Of a stretch of 10,609 bases of DNA, positions 7,015-10,609 are shown one piece after another. The stretch is taken from contig CBINBI010000094.1 of assembly GCA_966248875.1 (NCBI GenBank), positions 1 through 10,609 of the forward strand, in the 5' to 3' direction. Both the position numbers and the translations under genes were made by a program. The stretch's first letter is position 1. Each line of letters opens with the position of its first letter. The notes under the pieces were generated by a model that searched no databases, was not told the DNA's origin, and was given only the letters and a program-made list of their open reading frames with translations. The stretch comes from Dokdonella_A sp966248875. Lineage in GTDB: Bacteria; Pseudomonadota; Gammaproteobacteria; Xanthomonadales; Rhodanobacteraceae.

Positions 7015-7770
7015 TCAATCCACGTAGCCGGCCACCATGACGCGCTTGCCGTAGCGCAGCTGTTCGTAGGCGTCTTCGGGTGGCGGCAGCAGTTCGACGC
7101 GCGAGAAACCGACCTTGCGCAGGATCCACATCAACGCGTCGAGGCTGGGCACGAGGCAGATCCCGGTCGTGCTCGCCTCCGGGCCGTGCGTCTCCTCGGT
7201 CTCGTCGATGATGCCGAACGAGCCCTTGAGCGGGCGCACGAAGCGGTAACTGCCGTAGTCCACCATGCCGCTCAGGCCGGGCACGACCTGCGTCTCGACC
7301 AGGCAGAGCCGCTTCGTGAGCGCGCGCGCGACGCGGAGCGCGCCGACCGGATTCTCGAGGTGGTAGATGAGGCCGAGCATCAGCACGATGTCGAAGGTGC
7401 CGGCCGCCTCGGGCGTCAGCGCGTGCACGTCCGACTGCGTGACGCGCATGTTGCGAAGGCCGAGCGCATCGCGGATCAGCGTCGCATCCGCCACGTGCTC
7501 TGCACGCGCGTCCACCGCGAGCACGTCATGCGCCCCCATTTCCGCGAGCTGAGTCGAGAACCAGCCCTGGTGGCAGGCGATGTCGATGACGGTCCTGCCC
7601 GCGATCGAAGCGCCGTATTCGGCAGCCAGCACCGACTTCAGCATCGCAAGCCGCGTCGCATGGATCGCGTCGAGCGCGCCGCCGTCATAGGTCGTCGTGA
7701 CCTGGCCGCTAGGAAGGCGGAACGGGTAGAACCACGTCTTGCTGAGGACCCGGGTTTCGGCGGTGGGCAT
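7015..7770 (-). CDS. Class I SAM-dependent methyltransferase
   Basis: A 251-residue methyltransferase of unknown substrate. Motif I is VIDIACHQGWFS (about 61-72), the acidic residue at the end of strand 2 is Asp87 in LAVDA, motif II-like SDVHAL is at 113-118, and FDIVLMLGLIYHLENP at 126-141 is the motif IV/V region. The pattern resembles CmoB/DUF1698-like and sugar or small-molecule methyltransferases, but CmoB identity is not supported. The ATG at 7768-7770 is preferred. An in-frame ATG at 7836 would add 22 residues written with codons rare in the neighbours (TGT, TTG, TCT, GTT, TCA) and starts at the very edge of repeat copy D. Neither start has a good ribosome binding site. The gene lies downstream of, and co-directional with, the RND pump, separated from it by the repeat. 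Confidence 0.85.
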   Translation of the reverse strand: MPTAETRVLSKTWFYPFRLPSGQVTTTYDGGALDAIHATRLAMLKSVLAAEYGASIAGRTVIDIACHQGWFSTQLAEMGAHDVLAVDARAEHVADATLIRDALGLRNMRVTQSDVHALTPEAAGTFDIVLMLGLIYHLENPVGALRVARALTKRLCLVETQVVPGLSGMVDYGSYRFVRPLKGSFGIIDETEETHGPEASTTGICLVPSLDALMWILRKVGFSRVELLPPPEDAYEQLRYGKRVMVAGYVD

Positions 7771-7837
7771 GGATGTCGATGCGGCGATGAGGCGCGCGAT
7801 TGAAACAGAGCGCGCGCGGCGGGACAAGAAACACATC

Positions 7838-7918
7838 CGTCGTCCCCGCGGAAGCGGGGACTCAGCGCCTTCGGCGACTGGAGTAGAGGCGCTGGGCTCC
7901 GCCTTCGCGGGAACGACG
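7838..7918. repeat. 81-bp double-hairpin repeat (REP/BIME-like), copy D
   Basis: The left arm (7838-7869) starts CGTCGTCCCCGCGGAAGCGG. The right arm (7888-7918) is its near reverse complement and ends GCGGGAACGACG. Both arms also share the flanking CAGCGCC. It matches copy A over its whole length in the same orientation. It begins 5 bases beyond the RND pump stop codon and fills most of the gap to the methyltransferase, where it could act as an mRNA-stabilising or partial terminating structure. Confidence 0.85.
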
Positions 7919-7922
7919 AGGC

Positions 7923-10609
7923 TTAGCGCGGCGGTTCCGTATGCGGGACTCCGTGTCCCGGCGCTTTCGGCGGCCCGTCGAGCGTGTCGCCCAGCAACCT
8001 GCGCACCACCACGTAGAACACCGGAATCAGCAGCAGGCCGAGGAAGGTCGCGAACAGCATGCCGCCGATCACGCCGGTGCCGATCGCATGACGCGCGTTG
8101 GCGCCGGCGCCGCTCGACACCGCCAGCGGCGTCACGCCCATGATGAACGCGAACGATGTCATCAGGATTGGCCGCAACCGGAGCTGTGCCGCGTCGACCA
8201 CCGCATCGCGCAGCGTGCGTCCGGACTGCTGCTCGGCCACGGCGAATTCGACGATCAGGATCGCGTTCTTGGCCGCGAGGCCGATGATGGTGATCAGGCC
8301 GATCTTGAAGAAGATGTCGTTTGGCAGGCCGCGCACGGTCGCGGCGAGGATCGCGCCGAGCACGCCGAGCGGCACGACGAGCAGCACGGCGACCGGAATC
8401 GACCAGCTCTCATACAGCGCGGCGAGGCAGAGGAAGACGACGATGATCGACAGCGCGAGCAGCAGCGTCGCCGCGTTGCCGGAAAGGATTTCCTGGTACG
8501 ACTGGCCGGTCCAGTCGAAGCCGAAGCCGGCGGGCAGATCCTTCGCGACGATGTTCGAGATCGCGTCCATCGCCTCGCCGGAGCTCCGGCCCGGCGCCTG
8601 CGAGCCGACGATCTCGATTGCCGAATAGCCGTTGTAGCGCGTCAGCGAGGGCGAACCGGTGAACCAGCTCGTCTTGACGACATTGGACAGCGGGATCATC
8701 GAGTCCTGCGTCGCCCCGGGCAGCGAGCTCGGTGTGTAGAAGTGATCGAGCGCGTCCGGACTCATGCGGAACGGCGTATCAGCCTGCATCGTCACGCGCT
8801 TGATGCGGCCCTCGTAGAAGAAGTCGTTGACGTAAACGGGTGCGAACATGAGCTGGATCGCGTTGAACACGTCGCTCACGGACAGTCCCATCGCGCCGGC
8901 CTGCACGCGATCGACCTCCATCCGCAGCTGCGGCGCGTCCTCGAGCGTGTTGGGCCGGACGGCGGTGAGGGCAGGATCGCGCGCTGCGGCGGCGAGCAGC
9001 GCGTCGCGCGCGTCGGCGAGCGCGGCGCGGCCCTGGCCGGCACGGTCCTGCAGGTACATGTCGAAGCCGCCGAACTGCGAGAGCCCGCGCACGGTCGGCA
9101 GGTTGACGACGAAGATCTGCGCGTCGCGGATCGCATGCAGCGCGCCGTTCGCCTTCTGGATGAACTCCGCGGCCGTGATGTCGCGCTCGTCCCACGGCTT
9201 GAGGCGGACGAAGGCCATGCCGACGTTCTCGCCCTGGCCGATGAAGCTGAAGCCGATGATGCGCATCATGCCGTCGAAGCCGTCCTGTTTCTCCAGCGTG
9301 GACTGCACCTCGTTCATGACCGCGGACGTGCGCTGGAACGTCGCGCCGGGCGGCAGCTGCACGATGGCCAGTGCGTAGCCCTGGTCTTCCTCGGGCAGGA
9401 AGCTGCCCGGCAGTCGCGTGAACAGCCAGCCGCACAGCACGGCGATGACGACGAACAGGATCATCCAGCGCGGCGCGTGGCGCACGGCACTGCCGATGTG
9501 GCCGACGTAGGTGCCGCGCACCCAGTTGAAGGCGCGGTTGAATCCGCGGAACACGAAGTTGTGCTTGTCGCCGTCGTGCACCCTGAGGATCGTCGCGCAG
9601 AGTGCCGGCGTGAAGCCGAGCGCGAGAAACGCCGAAAGGGCCATCGCCATCGCGATCGTGATCGCGAACTGCTTGTAGATCTCGCCGGCCGTGCCGGTCT
9701 GCAGCGCGCTCGGAATGAAGACCGCGGCGAGCACGACCGTGATCGCGACCACCGCGCCGGTGATCTGGCTCATCGCCTTGATCGTGGCGTCGGTCGGGGA
9801 GAGCTTCTCCTCCGACATGATGCGCTCGACGTTCTCGATGACGACGATGGCGTCATCGACGACGATGCCGATCGCGAGCACCATGCCGAACAGCGTCAGC
9901 TGGTTGATCGTGAAGCCGATGATCCACATGCCGAGGAAGGTGCCGAGCAGAGCGACCGGAATCACCAGCGTCGGAATGATCGTGGCGCGGAAGTTCTGCA
10001 GGAAGATCAGCATCACGAGGAAGACCAGCACGACTGCCTCGAACAGCGTCTTGACGACCTCGCGGATCGAGATCTTCACGAACGTCGTGGAGTCGTAGGG
10101 CGTGAACCAGGTGACACCCGGCGGGAAGCTCGGCTGCAGCTCGTCCATCTTCGCGCGGACCAGGCTGGCGACCTGGAGGGCGTTCGCTCCGGGCAGGAGC
10201 TGGACCGCGAAGGCGCCCGTCGGCTTGCCGTTCCACTGCGTGTCGAAGCCGTAGGTGAACGCGCCGAAGCCGACGCGCGCGACGTCCTTGAGACGCACGG
10301 TAGTGCCGTCCGGATTGACGCGCAGGATGATGTTCTCGAACTGCTCGGGCGAGGAGAAGCGGCCTTCGGCCGACACGGTGGCGGTGAATCCCTGCTCGGG
10401 CAGTGCGGGCTGCCCGCCGATCCTGCCGGCCGCGAACTGCACGTTCTGCGCGCGCACGGCGTTCAGCGCGTCGGTCGCCGAAAGCCCGTAGCCGTGCAGC
10501 TTGTCCGGGTTCAGCCAGATGTTCATCGCGTACTCGGAGCCGAACTGCTGCGTGGAGCCGACGCCCGGGATGCGCGAGATCTGGTCGAGCACGCGCGAGC
10601 CGACGATGT
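7923..10609 (-). CDS. RND efflux pump inner-membrane transporter, HAE1/AcrB type (partial)
   Basis: A proton-driven trimeric inner-membrane pump that, with a periplasmic adaptor and an outer-membrane channel, expels hydrophobic and amphiphilic drugs. The 894 visible residues align with AcrB by eye from about its residue 157 to the end, so some 156 N-terminal residues lie past the right edge. The proton-relay residues are present: the Asp pair in IGIVVDDAIVVIENVE (equivalent to AcrB D407/D408), the Lys in GLAAKNAILIVEFA (K940) and the Thr in ILMTSFAF (T978). Other hallmarks are FGSEYAMNIWLNP, FLQNFRATIIPT, GSFLPEEDQGY, FDWTGQSYQE and VVFLCLAALYESWSIP. The C-terminal tail after VVVRRLL is short and proline-rich. 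The reading frame stays open to the window edge. The adaptor gene would be expected upstream, outside the window; no outer-membrane channel gene follows. The exact substrate range cannot be predicted. Confidence 0.96.
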   Translation of the reverse strand, partial: IVGSRVLDQISRIPGVGSTQQFGSEYAMNIWLNPDKLHGYGLSATDALNAVRAQNVQFAAGRIGGQPALPEQGFTATVSAEGRFSSPEQFENIILRVNPDGTTVRLKDVARVGFGAFTYGFDTQWNGKPTGAFAVQLLPGANALQVASLVRAKMDELQPSFPPGVTWFTPYDSTTFVKISIREVVKTLFEAVVLVFLVMLIFLQNFRATIIPTLVIPVALLGTFLGMWIIGFTINQLTLFGMVLAIGIVVDDAIVVIENVERIMSEEKLSPTDATIKAMSQITGAVVAITVVLAAVFIPSALQTGTAGEIYKQFAITIAMAMALSAFLALGFTPALCATILRVHDGDKHNFVFRGFNRAFNWVRGTYVGHIGSAVRHAPRWMILFVVIAVLCGWLFTRLPGSFLPEEDQGYALAIVQLPPGATFQRTSAVMNEVQSTLEKQDGFDGMMRIIGFSFIGQGENVGMAFVRLKPWDERDITAAEFIQKANGALHAIRDAQIFVVNLPTVRGLSQFGGFDMYLQDRAGQGRAALADARDALLAAAARDPALTAVRPNTLEDAPQLRMEVDRVQAGAMGLSVSDVFNAIQLMFAPVYVNDFFYEGRIKRVTMQADTPFRMSPDALDHFYTPSSLPGATQDSMIPLSNVVKTSWFTGSPSLTRYNGYSAIEIVGSQAPGRSSGEAMDAISNIVAKDLPAGFGFDWTGQSYQEILSGNAATLLLALSIIVVFLCLAALYESWSIPVAVLLVVPLGVLGAILAATVRGLPNDIFFKIGLITIIGLAAKNAILIVEFAVAEQQSGRTLRDAVVDAAQLRLRPILMTSFAFIMGVTPLAVSSGAGANARHAIGTGVIGGMLFATFLGLLLIPVFYVVVRRLLGDTLDGPPKAPGHGVPHTEPPR

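Noticed and set aside
5553..7040. Plus-strand open frame of 495 codons
   Set aside because: It is antisense to the lyase gene, of biased composition (Arg, Val, Asp), with no domain. The lyase on the other strand has a signal peptide, ribosome binding site and conserved motifs.
7771..7836. 22-codon N-terminal extension of the methyltransferase
   Set aside because: Its codon use is unlike the rest of the gene, it begins at the edge of a repeat, and it has no convincing ribosome binding site.
3791..7918. CRISPR array suggested by regularly recurring motifs
   Set aside because: The repeats lie 1 to 3 kb apart at gene borders, vary in sequence and form double hairpins, with no spacers between them.

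Overview
The window is about 10.6 kb of dense, high-GC bacterial chromosome carrying seven protein genes and no RNA genes, phage genes or transposase. The organism is most likely a gammaproteobacterium of the Xanthomonadales/Lysobacterales group. This is inferred from the GC-rich codon use, a methionine synthase split into two genes behind an ArsR-methyltransferase regulator, inverted repeats built on the CGTCGTTCCCGCGAAAGCGG motif, and a secreted protein ending in IFADGFD. No marker gene fixes the genus.

Region 1 (1-2908, minus strand) is a methionine/SAM-cycle operon. It is read as a SahR-like regulator (ArsR helix-turn-helix plus SAM-methyltransferase fold), then the homocysteine-binding half of methionine synthase (metH1), then the folate-binding part of the second half (metH2), which runs off the left edge. 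The regulator and metH1 share an ATGA stop/start overlap. metH1 and metH2 are separated by 49 bases holding a small hairpin. An AT-rich inverted repeat lies just upstream of the regulator and is the likely operator.

Region 2 (2987-5039, plus strand) starts divergently from the regulator with an alpha/beta-hydrolase. An 80-bp double-hairpin repeat follows, then an acyl-CoA dehydrogenase. The dehydrogenase has lost its last residues through an apparent 10-bp tandem-repeat deletion that shifts the frame at the active-site loop. This is the most checkable anomaly in the window.

Region 3 (5040-7770, minus strand) holds a secreted heparinase II/III-type polysaccharide lyase and a class I SAM-dependent methyltransferase. 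Degenerate copies of the repeat lie on either side of the lyase gene.

Region 4 (7838-10609) contains a second good 80-bp repeat and most of an RND (HAE1/AcrB-type) efflux pump gene on the minus strand. Its first roughly 156 codons lie beyond the right edge.

Apart from the methionine operon the genes are functionally unrelated neighbours. No dedicated defence, mobile or biosynthetic system was recognised. The long open frames opposite the real genes are GC-rich shadows.
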